Origin: Burkholderiaceae bacterium
GTDB taxonomy: Bacteria > Pseudomonadota > Gammaproteobacteria > Burkholderiales > Burkholderiaceae_E
NCBI GenBank assembly: GCA_023954015.1
Contig: JAMLIS010000016.1
Span: 1-64,000 of the forward strand
Direction: 5' to 3'
Length of the DNA: 64,000 bases
Made by a program: the position numbers and the translations under genes. Positions 37,233-52,509 of the stretch are shown piece after piece (the first letter of the stretch is position 1; every line of letters starts with the position of its first letter). Below the pieces are notes generated by a model that had not been told where the DNA came from, made no database searches, and saw only the letters and a program-made list of their open reading frames with translations.

Positions 37233-38714
37233 ATGACCACAGTTGCGATCGGCGCCCCGGCGGGCGCTCCCGGCGCCTCGGGCGTCTCGGAAGCGGCGCT
37301 CACCTACAACTACAAGGTCGTGCGCCAGTTCGCGGTGATGACCGTCGTCTGGGGCGTCGTCGGCATGCTGGTCGGCGTGTGGATCGCCGCCGAACTGGCC
37401 TGGCCTGCCCTGAACATGGACATCCCGTGGCTCACCTACAGCCGGCTTCGACCGCTGCACACGAACGCGGTGATCTTCGCCTTCGGTGGCAGCGCGCTGT
37501 TCGCCACCTCGTATTTCGTCGTGCAACGCACCTGCCAGGCGCCCCTGTTCGCGCCGAAGCTCGCCGCCTTCTCGTTCTGGGGCTGGCAGGCGGTGATCGT
37601 CGCCGCGGCGATCACGCTGCCGCTGGGACTGTCGACCACCAAGGAATACGCCGAGCTCGAGTGGCCGATCGACGTGCTGATCGCGCTCGTGTGGATCGCC
37701 TACGCGGTCGTCTTCTTCGGCACGATCGCCAGGCGCAAGACGCCGCACATCTACGTGGCGAACTGGTTCTTCGGCGCCTACGTGATCACGATCGCCGTGC
37801 TGCACATCGTCAACAGCGCCGCGCTGCCGGTCACGTGGACGAAGTCGTATTCGGCCTACGCCGGCGTGCAGGACGCGATGGTGCAGTGGTGGTACGGCCA
37901 CAACGCGGTGGGCTTCTTCCTCACCGCCGGCTTCCTCGGGATGATGTACTACTTCATTCCGAAGCAGGCCGAGCGCCCCATCTACTCGTATCGGCTGTCG
38001 ATCGTGCACTTCTGGGCACTGATCTTCACGTACATGTGGGCCGGCCCGCACCACCTGCACTACACGGCGCTGCCCGACTGGGCGCAGAGCGTGGGCATGG
38101 TGTTCTCGCTGATCCTGCTCGCGCCGTCGTGGGGCGGAATGATCAACGGGATCATGACGCTGTCGGGGGCGTGGCACAAACTGCGCGAAGACCCGATCCT
38201 GAAGTTCCTCGTCGTGTCGCTGTCGTTCTACGGCATGTCGACCTTCGAGGGTCCGATGATGTCGATCAAGACGGTCAACGCGCTGTCGCACTACACCGAC
38301 TGGACCATCGGCCACGTGCATTCGGGCGCGCTGGGCTGGGTCGGCTTCATCACGATGGGCTCGATCTACTACCTGATACCGCGCCTGTTCGGGCGCACGC
38401 AGATGTACAGCGTGCGGCTGATCGAAACGCATTTCTGGGTCTCGACGATCGGCGTCGTGCTGTACATCGCCGCGCTGTGGATCGCCGGCGTCACGCAGGG
38501 CCTGATGTGGCGCGCGACGAACGTCGACGGCACGCTCACCTACGCGTTCGTCGAATCGGTGAAGGCCTCGTATCCGTACTGGTACATCCGCTTCGCCGGC
38601 GGGCTGCTCTACTTCGGCGGAATGCTGCTGATGCTCTACAACTGCCTGATGACGATCCGTGCCGGCAAGCCGGTCGACGCGCCGGTTCCGGCCGCGGCTC
38701 CCGCGCACGCCTGA
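37233..38714 (+). CDS. ccoN: cbb3-type cytochrome c oxidase subunit I
   Basis: 493 aa from ATG 37233, which has AGGGGG just upstream; the frame is open to 37167. Heme and copper His ligands are visible in [44 protein letters not shown] and [14 protein letters not shown]. It is the catalytic oxygen-reducing subunit of the inner-membrane cbb3 oxidase. I see no clean FNR box in the 75-bp leader. Confidence 0.97.
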   Translation: MTTVAIGAPAGAPGASGVSEAALTYNYKVVRQFAVMTVVWGVVGMLVGVWIAAELAWPALNMDIPWLTYSRLRPLHTNAVIFAFGGSALFATSYFVVQRTCQAPLFAPKLAAFSFWGWQAVIVAAAITLPLGLSTTKEYAELEWPIDVLIALVWIAYAVVFFGTIARRKTPHIYVANWFFGAYVITIAVLHIVNSAALPVTWTKSYSAYAGVQDAMVQWWYGHNAVGFFLTAGFLGMMYYFIPKQAERPIYSYRLSIVHFWALIFTYMWAGPHHLHYTALPDWAQSVGMVFSLILLAPSWGGMINGIMTLSGAWHKLREDPILKFLVVSLSFYGMSTFEGPMMSIKTVNALSHYTDWTIGHVHSGALGWVGFITMGSIYYLIPRLFGRTQMYSVRLIETHFWVSTIGVVLYIAALWIAGVTQGLMWRATNVDGTLTYAFVESVKASYPYWYIRFAGGLLYFGGMLLMLYNCLMTIRAGKPVDAPVPAAAPAHA

Positions 38715-38723
38715 AGGAAGGAC

Positions 38724-39341
38724 ATGAAGCTCTCGCACGCCCTGATCGAGAAGAATCTCACGCTGATGATCGTCCTGATCGTCGTCGCCATCAGCGTGGG
38801 CGGACTGGTCGAGATCGTTCCGCTGTTCTTCCAGAAGTCGACCACCGCGCCGGTGGAAGGACTGAAGCCCTACGACGCCCTGCAGCTCGTCGGGCGCGAC
38901 GTCTACATCCGCGAAGGCTGCTCGAACTGCCACTCGCAGATGATCCGGCCGTTCCGCGCCGAAACCGAACGCTACGGCCACTATTCGGTGGCCGGCGAAT
39001 TCGTCTACGACCGCCCGTTCCTGTGGGGCAGCAAGCGCACGGGGCCCGATCTCGCGCGCGTCGGCGGACGCTACAGCGACGAATGGCATCGCGTGCACCT
39101 GAGCAACCCGCGCGACCTCGTTCCCGAGTCGAACATGCCCGGCTATCCGTGGCTCTCGAAGGCAGCGGCCGACGACGGCACGGTGGGCAGGCGCATGACG
39201 GTGCTGCGCAAGCTCGGCCATCCGTACAGCGACGAGGAAATCGCGGGCGCGCCCGAAGCGCTGAAGGACCGCACCGAGATGGACGCGCTGATCGCGTACC
39301 TGCAGGTGCTCGGCACGTCGATCCGCAGCACCGCGCGCTGA
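38724..39341 (+). CDS. ccoO: cbb3-type cytochrome c oxidase subunit II (monoheme)
   Basis: 205 aa. One N-terminal membrane helix ([20 protein letters not shown]), the heme c site [14 protein letters not shown] and the axial Met region [12 protein letters not shown]. It passes electrons from CcoP to CcoN. 9 bp after ccoN. Confidence 0.96.
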   Translation: MKLSHALIEKNLTLMIVLIVVAISVGGLVEIVPLFFQKSTTAPVEGLKPYDALQLVGRDVYIREGCSNCHSQMIRPFRAETERYGHYSVAGEFVYDRPFLWGSKRTGPDLARVGGRYSDEWHRVHLSNPRDLVPESNMPGYPWLSKAAADDGTVGRRMTVLRKLGHPYSDEEIAGAPEALKDRTEMDALIAYLQVLGTSIRSTAR

Positions 39342-39361
39342 CGCGTTCGAGGAGAGCACGA

Positions 39362-39523
39362 ATGGACATCAACGTATTTCGCGGGCTGCTCGCGGTCGTC
39401 TGCCTGCTCGCGTTCGTCGGCATCGTGGCGTGGGCATGGAGCCGCAACCAGCGCGAGCGATTCGCCGAAGCCGCGATGCTCCCGTTCGTCGAAGAAGACC
39501 AGGAAGCGAAACACCATGGCTGA
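39362..39523 (+). CDS. ccoQ: cbb3 oxidase small subunit CcoQ
   Basis: 53 aa with one membrane helix (GLLAVVCLLAFVGIVAWAW) and an acidic tail (FVEEDQEAKHHG). Start ATG 39362, stop overlapping ccoP by 8 bp. It stabilises the complex. Confidence 0.88.
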   Translation: MDINVFRGLLAVVCLLAFVGIVAWAWSRNQRERFAEAAMLPFVEEDQEAKHHG

Positions 39524-40445
39524 TTTCGTCGCTCCGGGCTGGAGCCTGTACATCACGATCGTCACGCTTGCGTCGGTCGCCTTCTGCGTCTGGCTGACGC
39601 TGGCGCTTGCGCGCGGTCGCACGCCGGGCCAGCAGGTGGGCACGACCGGGCATCGCTGGGACGGCGACCTCGAGGAGTACAACAATCCGCTGCCGCGCTG
39701 GTGGCTGTGGCTGTTCCTGATCACCTGCATCTTCGCCTTCGCGTACCTGGCGCTGTACCCGGGGCTCGGCTCGTTCCAGGGCCTGCTCGGCTGGAGCCAG
39801 AAGAGCCAGTACGAGCGCGAGGTCGCTCGCGTCGACGATGCCACGGCGCCGCTTTTCGCCAGGTACCTGCAGCAGGAGATTCCGCGGGTCGCCGCCGATC
39901 CGCAGGCACGCGAGATGGGCGAGCGCATGTACCTCACGTACTGCGTGCAGTGCCACGGTTCGGACGCGCGCGGCAGCCGCGGCTTCCCGAACCTGTCCGA
40001 CGCCGACTGGCTCTACGGCGGCGACCCGGACACGATCAAGGCGACGATCACGCAGGGGCGCCACGGCGTCATGCCGCCGATGGCAGCCGCCGTCGGCACG
40101 GCCGACGACGTGAAGAACGTCGCGAACTACGTGCTGTCGCTGTCGGGCAGCCGGCACGACGAGGCCGCCGCTGCCGCCGGCCGGGACAAGTTCGCCGTCT
40201 GCGCGGCCTGCCACGGCGAGAGCGGCACCGGCAATCCGGCGCTGGGCGCGCCGAACCTCACCGACACCACCTGGCTGTACGGCGGCAGCCTCGCGCGCAT
40301 CGTCGAGACGATCGAGGGCGGGCGCTCGAACGAGATGCCCGCCTTCGGCGAGATGCTGTCGGAAGGCAAGATCCACCTGCTCGCGGCCTACGTCTGGGGC
40401 CTGTCGAACGCCGCGGCCCCGGGCACGGCGGCGAAGACGAATTGA
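39516..40445 (+). CDS. ccoP: cbb3-type cytochrome c oxidase subunit III (diheme)
   Basis: 309 aa. Two N-terminal membrane segments separated by the DLEEYNNPLPRWW signature, then two heme c sites, CVQCHGSD and CAACHGES. Axial Met candidates are in HGVMPPMAA and NEMPAFGE. It receives electrons from soluble cytochrome c. The stop overlaps the ccoG TTG start. Confidence 0.96.
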   Translation: MADFVAPGWSLYITIVTLASVAFCVWLTLALARGRTPGQQVGTTGHRWDGDLEEYNNPLPRWWLWLFLITCIFAFAYLALYPGLGSFQGLLGWSQKSQYEREVARVDDATAPLFARYLQQEIPRVAADPQAREMGERMYLTYCVQCHGSDARGSRGFPNLSDADWLYGGDPDTIKATITQGRHGVMPPMAAAVGTADDVKNVANYVLSLSGSRHDEAAAAAGRDKFAVCAACHGESGTGNPALGAPNLTDTTWLYGGSLARIVETIEGGRSNEMPAFGEMLSEGKIHLLAAYVWGLSNAAAPGTAAKTN

Positions 40446-41848
40446 GCGCCAGGGCAACGCCGGCGGCGGCCGACACCGAACGGGCGCTGTACGAAGTCCG
40501 GCGCAAGATCTATCCGCGCGCGGTCACCGGCTGGTACGCGCGCTGGCGCTGGGCGCTGGTGTGGATCACGCAGCTCGTCTTCTACGGGCTGCCGTGGCTG
40601 ACCTGGGGCACCCGCCCTGCCGTGCTCTTCGACCTGGAGGCGCGCCGCTTCTTCCTGTTCGGCCTCGTCCTGTATCCGCAGGACTTCATCTACCTGACTG
40701 CGCTGCTCGTCATCTCCGCGCTCGGCCTGTTCCTGTTCACCGCCGTGGCCGGCCGGCTGTGGTGCGGCTACGCATGTCCGCAGACGGTCTACACCGAGAT
40801 CTTCATGTGGATCGAGCGGCGCATCGAGGGCGATCGCGTCGCGCGCATGAGGCTCGACCGCGCGCCGGCGAGCACGGCGAAGATCGCGCGCAAGGCGGCC
40901 AAGCACGCCGCGTGGTTCGGCATCGCGTTGTGGACCGGCATCACCTTCGTCGGCTACTTCACGCCGATCGACCAGCTGCTCGCCGGCATCGTCACGCTCA
41001 CGCTCGGACCGTGGCAGAGCTTCTGGGTGCTGTTCTACGGCTTCGCCACCTGGGGCAACGCCGGCTTCATGCGCGAGCAGGTGTGCAAGTACATGTGTCC
41101 CTACGCTCGCTTCCAGAGCGTGATGTTCGACAAGGACACGATGGTCATCACCTACGATCGCGAACGCGGAGAGCCGCGCGGCTCGCGCTCGCGCAAGGCC
41201 GACCCGGCATCGCTCGGACTGGGCTCGTGCGTCGACTGCGACGTGTGCGTGCACGTATGCCCTACCGGCATCGACATTCGCGACGGCCTGCAGATCGAGT
41301 GCATCGGCTGCGCCGCGTGCATCGACGGCTGCGACCAGGTGATGGACCGGATGGGCTACGCGCGCGGACTGATTCGCTACACCACGCAGAACGCGCTCGA
41401 CAACAAGCTCGACCGCCGCGCGATCTGGCGCCGGGTGCTGCGCCCGCGCGTGCTGGTGTACAGCGCCGTGCTGCTCGCGATCACGATCGCGGTGTTCACC
41501 CACCTGGCGCTGCGCGCGCCGCTGAAGGCCGACGTGATGCGCGACAGCGCGCTCGGGCGCGAGGTCGAGAACGGGATGATCGAGAACAGCTACCGCGTCC
41601 AGATCACCAACCCGAGCGAACGCACGCGCCGCTTCCGCATCGTCGCCGGCGGCATCGACACCGTGTTCATCGTCGGCGACGACGAGTTCGACGTCGAAGC
41701 GGCCGGCGTGCGCATGGTGCCGGTGAGCGCGCGCATCGAGCCCGAACACGGCACCCGCGGCAGCAATCCGATCGCGTTCCGCGTCGAGGCCGTCGACGAC
41801 GCGTCGGTGGCCGTCGAGGCGCACTCGACTTTTTTCGTGCCGCGATGA
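40442..41848 (+). CDS. ccoG: Cytochrome c oxidase accessory protein CcoG (FixG)
   Basis: 468 aa from TTG 40442 (TTGA overlap with ccoP), which matches the family start. Several membrane helices, a CGYACPQTVYTEIFMW site, and two ferredoxin-type clusters CVDCDVCVHVCPTGIDI and CIGCAACIDGCDQVM. The C-terminal third is an Ig-like periplasmic domain. CcoG is a cupric reductase that supplies Cu(I) for cbb3 assembly. Confidence 0.93.
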   Translation: MSARATPAAADTERALYEVRRKIYPRAVTGWYARWRWALVWITQLVFYGLPWLTWGTRPAVLFDLEARRFFLFGLVLYPQDFIYLTALLVISALGLFLFTAVAGRLWCGYACPQTVYTEIFMWIERRIEGDRVARMRLDRAPASTAKIARKAAKHAAWFGIALWTGITFVGYFTPIDQLLAGIVTLTLGPWQSFWVLFYGFATWGNAGFMREQVCKYMCPYARFQSVMFDKDTMVITYDRERGEPRGSRSRKADPASLGLGSCVDCDVCVHVCPTGIDIRDGLQIECIGCAACIDGCDQVMDRMGYARGLIRYTTQNALDNKLDRRAIWRRVLRPRVLVYSAVLLAITIAVFTHLALRAPLKADVMRDSALGREVENGMIENSYRVQITNPSERTRRFRIVAGGIDTVFIVGDDEFDVEAAGVRMVPVSARIEPEHGTRGSNPIAFRVEAVDDASVAVEAHSTFFVPR

Positions 41849-41864
41849 AGCGGGAGATCGTGCG

Positions 41865-42458
41865 ATGCAGGCGACGCTGGTGACGAGGGAAGCGATGCAG
41901 GGGCAGCGACGCGACGGCCGGAGCGGCGGCGGGAAACCGCCGCAGGGCGCGCCTCCCTGGTATCGACACCGATGGCCGTGGCTGCTCGCGATCGCACCCG
42001 CGGCGGCGCTGCTCGGCGGCATCGTCACGCTGTGGCTCGCCGTGACGACGAGCGACTCGCTGGTCGTCGACGACTACTATCGCGAAGGGCGCGCAATCAA
42101 CCAGCAGCTCGCGCGCGATCGACTCGCGGCGGCGCTCGGCTTGCGCGCGGAGTTGCGGTTCGAGCCGGGCGGCGCGAATGCAGGCGACGTCGTCGCACTG
42201 CAGCTCTCGGCCGAACGCGGATCGGCGTGGCCGCCCGAACTCAGGCTGCGCATCGTGCACGCGACCATCGCTTCGCTCGATCGCGAACATCGCCTCGCGC
42301 ACGTCGGCAACGGACGCTATCTCGTCTCGGGTGCTGCACCCGACTCCGGCGGCCGCTGGCTCGTGCAAGTCGAGGACGCCGGTCGCACGTGGCGGCTCGT
42401 CGCCCCTGCTGTCACGCGCTTCGATGCGCCGCTGACCCTGCGGGCAGGTGCGCAATGA
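41865..42458 (+). CDS. ccoH: FixH/CcoH family protein
   Basis: 197 aa. One membrane helix (WPWLLAIAPAAALLGGIVTL) followed by the FixH motif VVDDYYREGRAINQQLARDR and a beta-rich periplasmic domain. It is required for stable cbb3 complex formation. GGGAGA precedes ATG 41865. The stop overlaps the next gene (ATGA). Confidence 0.88.
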   Translation: MQATLVTREAMQGQRRDGRSGGGKPPQGAPPWYRHRWPWLLAIAPAAALLGGIVTLWLAVTTSDSLVVDDYYREGRAINQQLARDRLAAALGLRAELRFEPGGANAGDVVALQLSAERGSAWPPELRLRIVHATIASLDREHRLAHVGNGRYLVSGAAPDSGGRWLVQVEDAGRTWRLVAPAVTRFDAPLTLRAGAQ

Positions 42459-42745
42459 GCGCGGCGCACCAGGCCATCGCGGGCGAGTCGCGCCTGCTGC
42501 GTGCGGGGCGCGTCGTCATGCAGGTGTTGTGGCCCGCGTTCCTGATGGCGATCGTCGCCGAGGGAATCTTCTTCTCGATGATCGACCCGCGCGAACTGCG
42601 CATCGTCGCCGACTGGCTGCGCGAAAGCCGCGTCGCCGCCTACACGGTCGCGTTCTTCGTCTTCTGGGCGCTGTTCGCGGGATCGAGCGGGATCACGTAT
42701 CTGCTCGTGCACGGCGTGGGCACGACGCCGCCGCAGCAGCGCTGA
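42455..42745 (+). CDS. Small two-helix membrane protein at the end of the cbb3 cluster
   Basis: 96 aa. Hydrophobic segments around VMQVLWPAFLMAIVAEGIFF and YTVAFFVFWALFAGSSGITY with a short charged loop between. It is coupled to ccoH by ATGA, so it probably belongs to the cbb3 assembly unit. Similar small proteins occur at this position in other Burkholderiales, from memory. No function is known. Confidence 0.7.
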   Translation: MSAAHQAIAGESRLLRAGRVVMQVLWPAFLMAIVAEGIFFSMIDPRELRIVADWLRESRVAAYTVAFFVFWALFAGSSGITYLLVHGVGTTPPQQR

Positions 42746-42887
42746 CGAGCGCCCTCTCGCGCGCTCGCACAGTGGGCGGCGATCGCGCAGCGCGGGTCGA
42801 TCGCCCGCGCGGGACGACAGACATGGAAAAGGCCGGGGCTTTTCGGTATTTTAGGCCGCTTCCCGCCGTGCAACGGAGCCCGCAGTC

Positions 42888-43352
42888 ATGTCCGTCCCCC
42901 CGAAAGAGCGCTTCTTCGAGGATTTCCGGCCCGGAGAGGTGCTCGAGTTCGGCGACTACCTGGTCACCGAGGAGGAGATCGTCGACTTCGCGAGGCGATA
43001 CGACCCGCAGCCGTTCCACGTCGACCACGAGGCCGCCGAGAAGTCGATCTACGGCGGGCTCATCGCCAGCGGCTGGATGACCGGCAGCATCGTCATGCGC
43101 CTGCTCGTCGACCATTTCATCTCGCCGCTGTCGAGCATGGGCTCGCCGGGCGTCGACGAGATCCGCTGGAACAGGCCGGTGCGTCCCGGCGATCGGCTCA
43201 AACTGCGCGTGACCGTCGTCGAGACGCGCCGCTCACAGAGCAAACCCGACCGCGGCATCGTCCAGGTGCAGGAAGAAGCGATCAACCAGGACGGCGAGAC
43301 GGTGATGAGCATCCAGGGAATGGGGCTGTACAAGTGCCGGGAGGCCGGATGA
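42888..43352 (+). CDS. MaoC-family (R)-specific enoyl-CoA hydratase/dehydratase
   Basis: 154 aa hot-dog fold. The hydratase-2 motif with catalytic Asp and His is in RYDPQPFHVDHEAA, followed by YGGLIASGWM. Such enzymes hydrate enoyl-CoA thioesters in fatty-acid or PHA metabolism. It stands alone; the 142-bp upstream gap holds a CTTTTCGGTATTTTAGG stretch that may be its promoter. Converges on gltD with 43 bp between stops. Confidence 0.85.
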   Translation: MSVPPKERFFEDFRPGEVLEFGDYLVTEEEIVDFARRYDPQPFHVDHEAAEKSIYGGLIASGWMTGSIVMRLLVDHFISPLSSMGSPGVDEIRWNRPVRPGDRLKLRVTVVETRRSQSKPDRGIVQVQEEAINQDGETVMSIQGMGLYKCREAG

Positions 43353-43395
43353 CGGGCAGCGCGCGGAGCGCGGCCGGGACGCGCCGAACCATCGC

Positions 43396-44937
43396 TCAGC
43401 GCGGCAACGCGCTATTTCCCATCAGGCTTTCGTCCACCGCCCGCGCGCATTGCCGTCCTTCGCGTATCGCCCACACGACGAGCGATTGTCCCCGTCGCAC
43501 GTCGCCGGCCGCGAACAGCTTGTCGACGCTCGTGCGATAGCTGGCCGCGCCTTCCGTCGGCGCCCGCGCGTTCCCGCGCGCATCGCGCTCGACGCCGAAG
43601 GCTTCGAGCAGCGACCCCAGCGGCGAGACGAAGCCCATCGCCAGCAGCACGAGGTCGGCGCGGATCTCGAACTCGCTGCCTTCGATCTCGCGCATGCGCA
43701 TCGGACCGCCCGCCGGGTCGGGCGTCCATTCGAGGCGCACGGCCACCAGCGCACGCACGCGTCCGTCGGCGTCGGCGACGAAGCGCCGGGTGCCGATCGC
43801 CCAATCGCGCTCGCAGCCTTCCTCGTGCGACGAAGACGTGCGCAGCTTGTACGGCCAGTACGGCCAGGTGAGTTCGCGACGCTCGTGAAGCGGCGGCTGC
43901 GGCATCAACTCGAGTTGCGTGACCGACGCCGCGCCCTGCCGGTTGCTCGTGCCGACGCAGTCGGAGCCGGTGTCGCCGCCGCCGATGACGACGACGTGCC
44001 TGCCCTGCGCGCTGATCCCTGCCTGCACGAGGTCGCCGGCGACGACGCGGTTCTGTTGCGGCAGGAACTCCATGGCGAAGTGCACGCCGTCGAGTTCGCG
44101 ACCGGGCACCGGAAGATCGCGCGGCTGCTCGGCGCCGGCCGCGAGCACGACGGCGTCGAAGTCGGCGAGCAACGCATGCGCACCGACGCGCTCTCGCGCG
44201 AGGTTCAGGACGCGCGCCGCATCGACTCCGCTTCGCGCGCCCGCGTCCGGTGCTGCGCCCGCGCCGGCATCGACGGCATCGTCGCCGCAGACGTGCACGC
44301 CGGTCCGGAAGCGCACCCCCTCCTCGCGCATCTGCTGCACTCGGCGGTCGATGTGGCGCTTCTCGAGCTTGAAGTCGGGGATGCCGTAGCGAAGCAGGCC
44401 GCCGGCTCGGTCGTTCTTCTCGAATACCGTCACGTCGTGTCCGACGCGCGCGAGCTGTTGCGCGCAGGCGAGTCCCGCGGGACCCGAGCCGACGATCGCC
44501 ACGCGCTTGCCGGTGCGCCGCTTCGCCGGTTGCGGAACGATCCAGCCCATCTCCCAACCCTTGTCGACGATCGCGTGCTCGATCGACTTGATGCCGACCG
44601 GGTCGTCGTTGATGTTCAACGTGCATGCCGCTTCGCACGGCGCCGGGCAGATACGCCCGGTGAACTCGGGGAAGTTGTTCGTCGACAGCAGCACGTCGAG
44701 GGCGCGCTTCCAGTCGTCCCGGTACACGAGGTCGTTCCAGTCCGGGATGATGTTGTTGACCGGGCATCCGGTCTGGCAGAACGGAACGCCGCAGTCCATG
44801 CAGCGCGCGCCCTGGCGCGATGCGGCTTCGTCGGGCAGGCGCTCGATGAACTCGCGGAAGTGCCGCACGCGCGATTGCGCTTCCTCGGCCGCTTCGTGCA
44901 GCCGCGCGAACTCGAGGAACCCGGTGATCTTTCCCAT
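43396..44937 (-). CDS. gltD: Glutamate synthase (NADPH) small subunit
   Basis: 513 aa. N-terminal 4Fe-4S ligands [17 protein letters not shown] and [12 protein letters not shown] site [23 protein letters not shown] site [15 protein letters not shown]-terminal [14 protein letters not shown]. It feeds electrons to GltB. An Ala/Gly/Asp-rich insertion (about residues 223-245) makes it longer than the roughly 490-aa norm. It starts about 100 bp after the gltB stop. Confidence 0.95.
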   Translation of the reverse strand: MGKITGFLEFARLHEAAEEAQSRVRHFREFIERLPDEAASRQGARCMDCGVPFCQTGCPVNNIIPDWNDLVYRDDWKRALDVLLSTNNFPEFTGRICPAPCEAACTLNINDDPVGIKSIEHAIVDKGWEMGWIVPQPAKRRTGKRVAIVGSGPAGLACAQQLARVGHDVTVFEKNDRAGGLLRYGIPDFKLEKRHIDRRVQQMREEGVRFRTGVHVCGDDAVDAGAGAAPDAGARSGVDAARVLNLARERVGAHALLADFDAVVLAAGAEQPRDLPVPGRELDGVHFAMEFLPQQNRVVAGDLVQAGISAQGRHVVVIGGGDTGSDCVGTSNRQGAASVTQLELMPQPPLHERRELTWPYWPYKLRTSSSHEEGCERDWAIGTRRFVADADGRVRALVAVRLEWTPDPAGGPMRMREIEGSEFEIRADLVLLAMGFVSPLGSLLEAFGVERDARGNARAPTEGAASYRTSVDKLFAAGDVRRGQSLVVWAIREGRQCARAVDESLMGNSALPR

Positions 44938-45039
44938 GCCTGTCGCCCATTCCGTTGCAATCGGCCCGCACCGCTGCGGCCTGCAGCGAAGGCCCCGCGG
45001 CGGCTTGCGCGGGCCGCGCCGGCCGCACGCCGCCCCGCT

Positions 45040-49771
<4,732 letters not shown>

Positions 49772-50009
49772 CGTCGGGATCTCCCGCACTCTCTGGTCTG
49801 TCAGCGCTCGCTGACGCGGAAAACGGCAACCCGGCTCGCTTCTGCGACGCGAAGCGCCCCGGGGAACACGGCCGACGATTTTCAGTCTAGCGCGCGCACG
49901 CGACCACGGGAAGCGTGCGCAAGAAGCTTTTTGCTGCGCAGCACCACGACGGTGCGCGTTGCCCCGATGCGGGGCAGGACGGGCGGCCGCAACGGCCGCG
50001 GATGCACGC

Positions 50010-51287
50010 TCACAGCGCGATCAGGCGCGCATGCTCGCGCATCGCGAAACGGTCGGTCATCCCGGCAATGTAGTCGGCGATCGCGCGCTCGCCGATGCGC
50101 GAGACGCGCTCGCGGTGATCGTCGGGCAGCAACGACGGATCGTCGCGGTAGCGTGCGAACAGCTCGGCGACGACGCTCCGGGCCTGGCGCATCACCGCGA
50201 GCACGCGCTCGTGCTCGTACAGATGCGCGTGCAGGAAGCGCTTCAGTTCGGCGGATTCGGCGCGCACCCGATCCGAGAAGCCGGCCAGCGCGGGCGCCGC
50301 GCGCACGTCGTCGACCGAAGCCACGCCGGCGTCGCGAATGCGCCGCGCGGTTTCGGCAACGAGGTCGGTCACCAGCTCGTCGATCATCCGGCGGATCGTC
50401 TCGTGGACGAGCCGCCTGCCGCCGAGCCCCGGATACGCATCGCGCACGGCGCGGCAGTGCCGTCCGAAGAGGCGCAGGTCGGCGAGCGCCTCGACATGCA
50501 GCAGGCCCGAACGGAGCCCGTCGTCGACGTCGTGGTTGTTGTAGGCAATCTCGTCGGCCCGGTTGGCGACCTGCGCCTCGAGCGAGGGCTGCCGGCCGGT
50601 GACGAAGCGCTCGCCGATCTCGCCGAGCGTGCGCGCGCGTTCCACGGTGCAGTGCTTCAGGATCCCTTCGCGCGTCTCGAAGCAAAGGTTCAGGCCGTCG
50701 TGCTCCGCGTAGCGCTGCTCCAGCTCGTCGACGACGCGCAGCGACTGCAGGTTGTGCTCGAAACCGCCCCACGGCTTCATGCACGCGTCCAGCTCGTCCT
50801 GACCGGCATGGCCGAAGGGCGTGTGGCCGAGATCGTGCGCGAGCGCGATCGCCTCGACCAGATCCTCGTCGAGCCGCAGGCAGCGCGCCACCGAACGCGC
50901 GATCTGCGCCACCTCGATCGAGTGCGTCAGCCGCGTGCGGAAGAGATCGCCCTCATGGTTGACGAAGACCTGCGTCTTGTATTCGAGGCGCCGAAAAGCG
51001 GTGCAGTGGACGATGCGATCGCGATCGCGCTGGAACTCGCTGCGCGTGGGCGACTTCGTCGCCGGAAAGCGCCGTCCCCGGCTCGCCGCAGGGTCGGCTG
51101 CGTAGTCGGCGCGCCCGGACGCCGGCCCGACGCGGCTGGGCGCCGGGTTCGAGGCGTTGCCTGCGCAGCGTTCCCGGGCCGACGCGTCGCCGGCGGGGCG
51201 TTCCGGGGCGGGCGCGTCGCCGGCGGGGCGTTCCGGGGCCGACGCATCGCCGGGGGGGCGTTCCGGGGCGGACGCATCGCCGGCCAT
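50010..51287 (-). CDS. dgt: Deoxyguanosinetriphosphate triphosphohydrolase-like protein
   Basis: 425 aa from ATG 51287 (GTG 51332 would add 15). HD-domain metal ligands: [31 protein letters not shown], then [15 protein letters not shown]. The family start [20 protein letters not shown] comes only after about 75 residues of low complexity, which are decapeptide repeats ([10 protein letters not shown] type). No start codon lies between the repeats and the domain, so they must be translated. It hydrolyses dNTPs to nucleoside and triphosphate. It follows aroB. Confidence 0.9.
   Translation of the reverse strand: MAGDASAPERPPGDASAPERPAGDAPAPERPAGDASARERCAGNASNPAPSRVGPASGRADYAADPAASRGRRFPATKSPTRSEFQRDRDRIVHCTAFRRLEYKTQVFVNHEGDLFRTRLTHSIEVAQIARSVARCLRLDEDLVEAIALAHDLGHTPFGHAGQDELDACMKPWGGFEHNLQSLRVVDELEQRYAEHDGLNLCFETREGILKHCTVERARTLGEIGERFVTGRQPSLEAQVANRADEIAYNNHDVDDGLRSGLLHVEALADLRLFGRHCRAVRDAYPGLGGRRLVHETIRRMIDELVTDLVAETARRIRDAGVASVDDVRAAPALAGFSDRVRAESAELKRFLHAHLYEHERVLAVMRQARSVVAELFARYRDDPSLLPDDHRERVSRIGERAIADYIAGMTDRFAMREHARLIAL
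51151..51286 (-). repeat. 30-bp tandem repeat at the dgt 5' end
   Basis: Units at 51151, 51181, 51211, 51241 and a partial one at 51271. The middle three are nearly identical (GCGTCGCC then GGGGCGTTCCGGGGC); the outer ones are diverged. Exact 30-bp spacing keeps the frame and encodes a 10-residue Pro/Glu/Arg-rich repeat. Confidence 0.9.
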
Positions 51288-51324
51288 GCGCGTCGTGGCC
51301 TTCACTGCTCGCGCCCTGCGCCTT

Positions 51325-51415
51325 GCCGTCACCGCTGCAACCTTGGCCTCGCCGTCACCGCTTCGACCTCGGGCTCGCCGTCACCGTTCTTTGACCTTCT
51401 GCGTCGCCGTCACCG
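51325..51415. repeat. GCCGTCACCG repeated four times across the dgt start/aroB end
   Basis: Exact copies begin at 51325, 51351, 51377 and 51406 (spacing 26, 26, 29). The array spans the possible GTG start of dgt and the last codons of aroB, where it encodes part of a [16 protein letters not shown] tail. Confidence 0.8.
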
Positions 51416-52509
51416 TCTCCACCCCAGCCCTCGCCGAAGGCGGCAAAGGTCTCCGCGAGTGCGTCGTCGGGAACCCGACGCACGACGGCACGCCCGAGCG
51501 CTTCGAGCAGCACGAACCTGGGCGTTCCCTGCTCGGCCTTCTTGTCGACGCTCATCAGTTCGAGCCAGCGCCCGGCGGACCAGCGCGGCGCACGCATCGG
51601 AAGGCGAGCGGCGAATACCGCTTCGGACAGGCGCGCACACGAAGCCGCGTCGAGCATCGACAGCCGGCGCGAAAGATCGGCGGCCATCAGCATCCCGGTG
51701 CCCACGGCCTCGCCGTGCAACCAGCGCCCGTAGCCGCTGCCGCTCTCGATCGCGTGCCCGAAAGTGTGGCCGAAGTTCAGCAGTGCGCGCCGCCCGCTTT
51801 CGCGTTCATCCTGCGCGACGACCCCGGCCTTGATCTCGCACGAACGGCCGATCGCCTCGCGCATCGGCTCCACCTCGCAGCGAAGCAGCGCTTCCATGTC
51901 GCGTTCGAGCGAGACGAGGTAATCGACGTCGGCGATCGCGCCGTGCTTGATCATCTCGGCCAGCCCCGCGCTCAACTCGCGCGGCGGCAGGCTGCGCAGC
52001 GTTTCGACGTCGGCCAGCACCAGCTTCGGCTGATGAAACGCGCCGATCATGTTCTTGCCGCGCGGATGGTTGATCGCCGTCTTGCCGCCGACCGACGAGT
52101 CGACCTGGGCAAGCAGGGTCGTGGGCACCTGCACGAAGTCGACGCCGCGCTGGTAGATGGCAGCGGCAAAACCGGTGAGATCGCCGATCACGCCACCGCC
52201 GAGCGCGACCAGCAGACAGCGCCGGTCGAAGCGCCGCGCGAGCAGCCGGTCGAGGACGATGTCGAGCGAAGCCTGGTTCTTGTGCGCCTCGCCGTCAGGG
52301 ACGAGGATCTCCTCGATCGAGGCCGCCTCGCGCAGCGAACGCCGCAGCGGCGCGAGATACAACGCGGCGACGGTTTCGTTCGAGACGATCGCGACCTGCC
52401 GGCCCTGCGCGAGCACAGCGAGCGACTCGTCGCCGTCGAGCAGGCCCGCGCCGATGCGAATCGGATACGCGCGCTCGCCGAGCGCGACCTGCAGTTCACG
52501 AACGTTCAT
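51355..52509 (-). CDS. aroB: 3-dehydroquinate synthase
   Basis: 384 aa. NAD and metal-site motifs: [40 protein letters not shown], and zinc ligands in [22 protein letters not shown] and [10 protein letters not shown]. Second step of the shikimate pathway. ATG 52509 overlaps aroK (ATGA). The last 20 residues are a Gly/Asp-rich tail formed by the short repeat array. Confidence 0.96.
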   Translation of the reverse strand: MNVRELQVALGERAYPIRIGAGLLDGDESLAVLAQGRQVAIVSNETVAALYLAPLRRSLREAASIEEILVPDGEAHKNQASLDIVLDRLLARRFDRRCLLVALGGGVIGDLTGFAAAIYQRGVDFVQVPTTLLAQVDSSVGGKTAINHPRGKNMIGAFHQPKLVLADVETLRSLPPRELSAGLAEMIKHGAIADVDYLVSLERDMEALLRCEVEPMREAIGRSCEIKAGVVAQDERESGRRALLNFGHTFGHAIESGSGYGRWLHGEAVGTGMLMAADLSRRLSMLDAASCARLSEAVFAARLPMRAPRWSAGRWLELMSVDKKAEQGTPRFVLLEALGRAVVRRVPDDALAETFAAFGEGWGGDGDGDAEGQRTVTASPRSKR

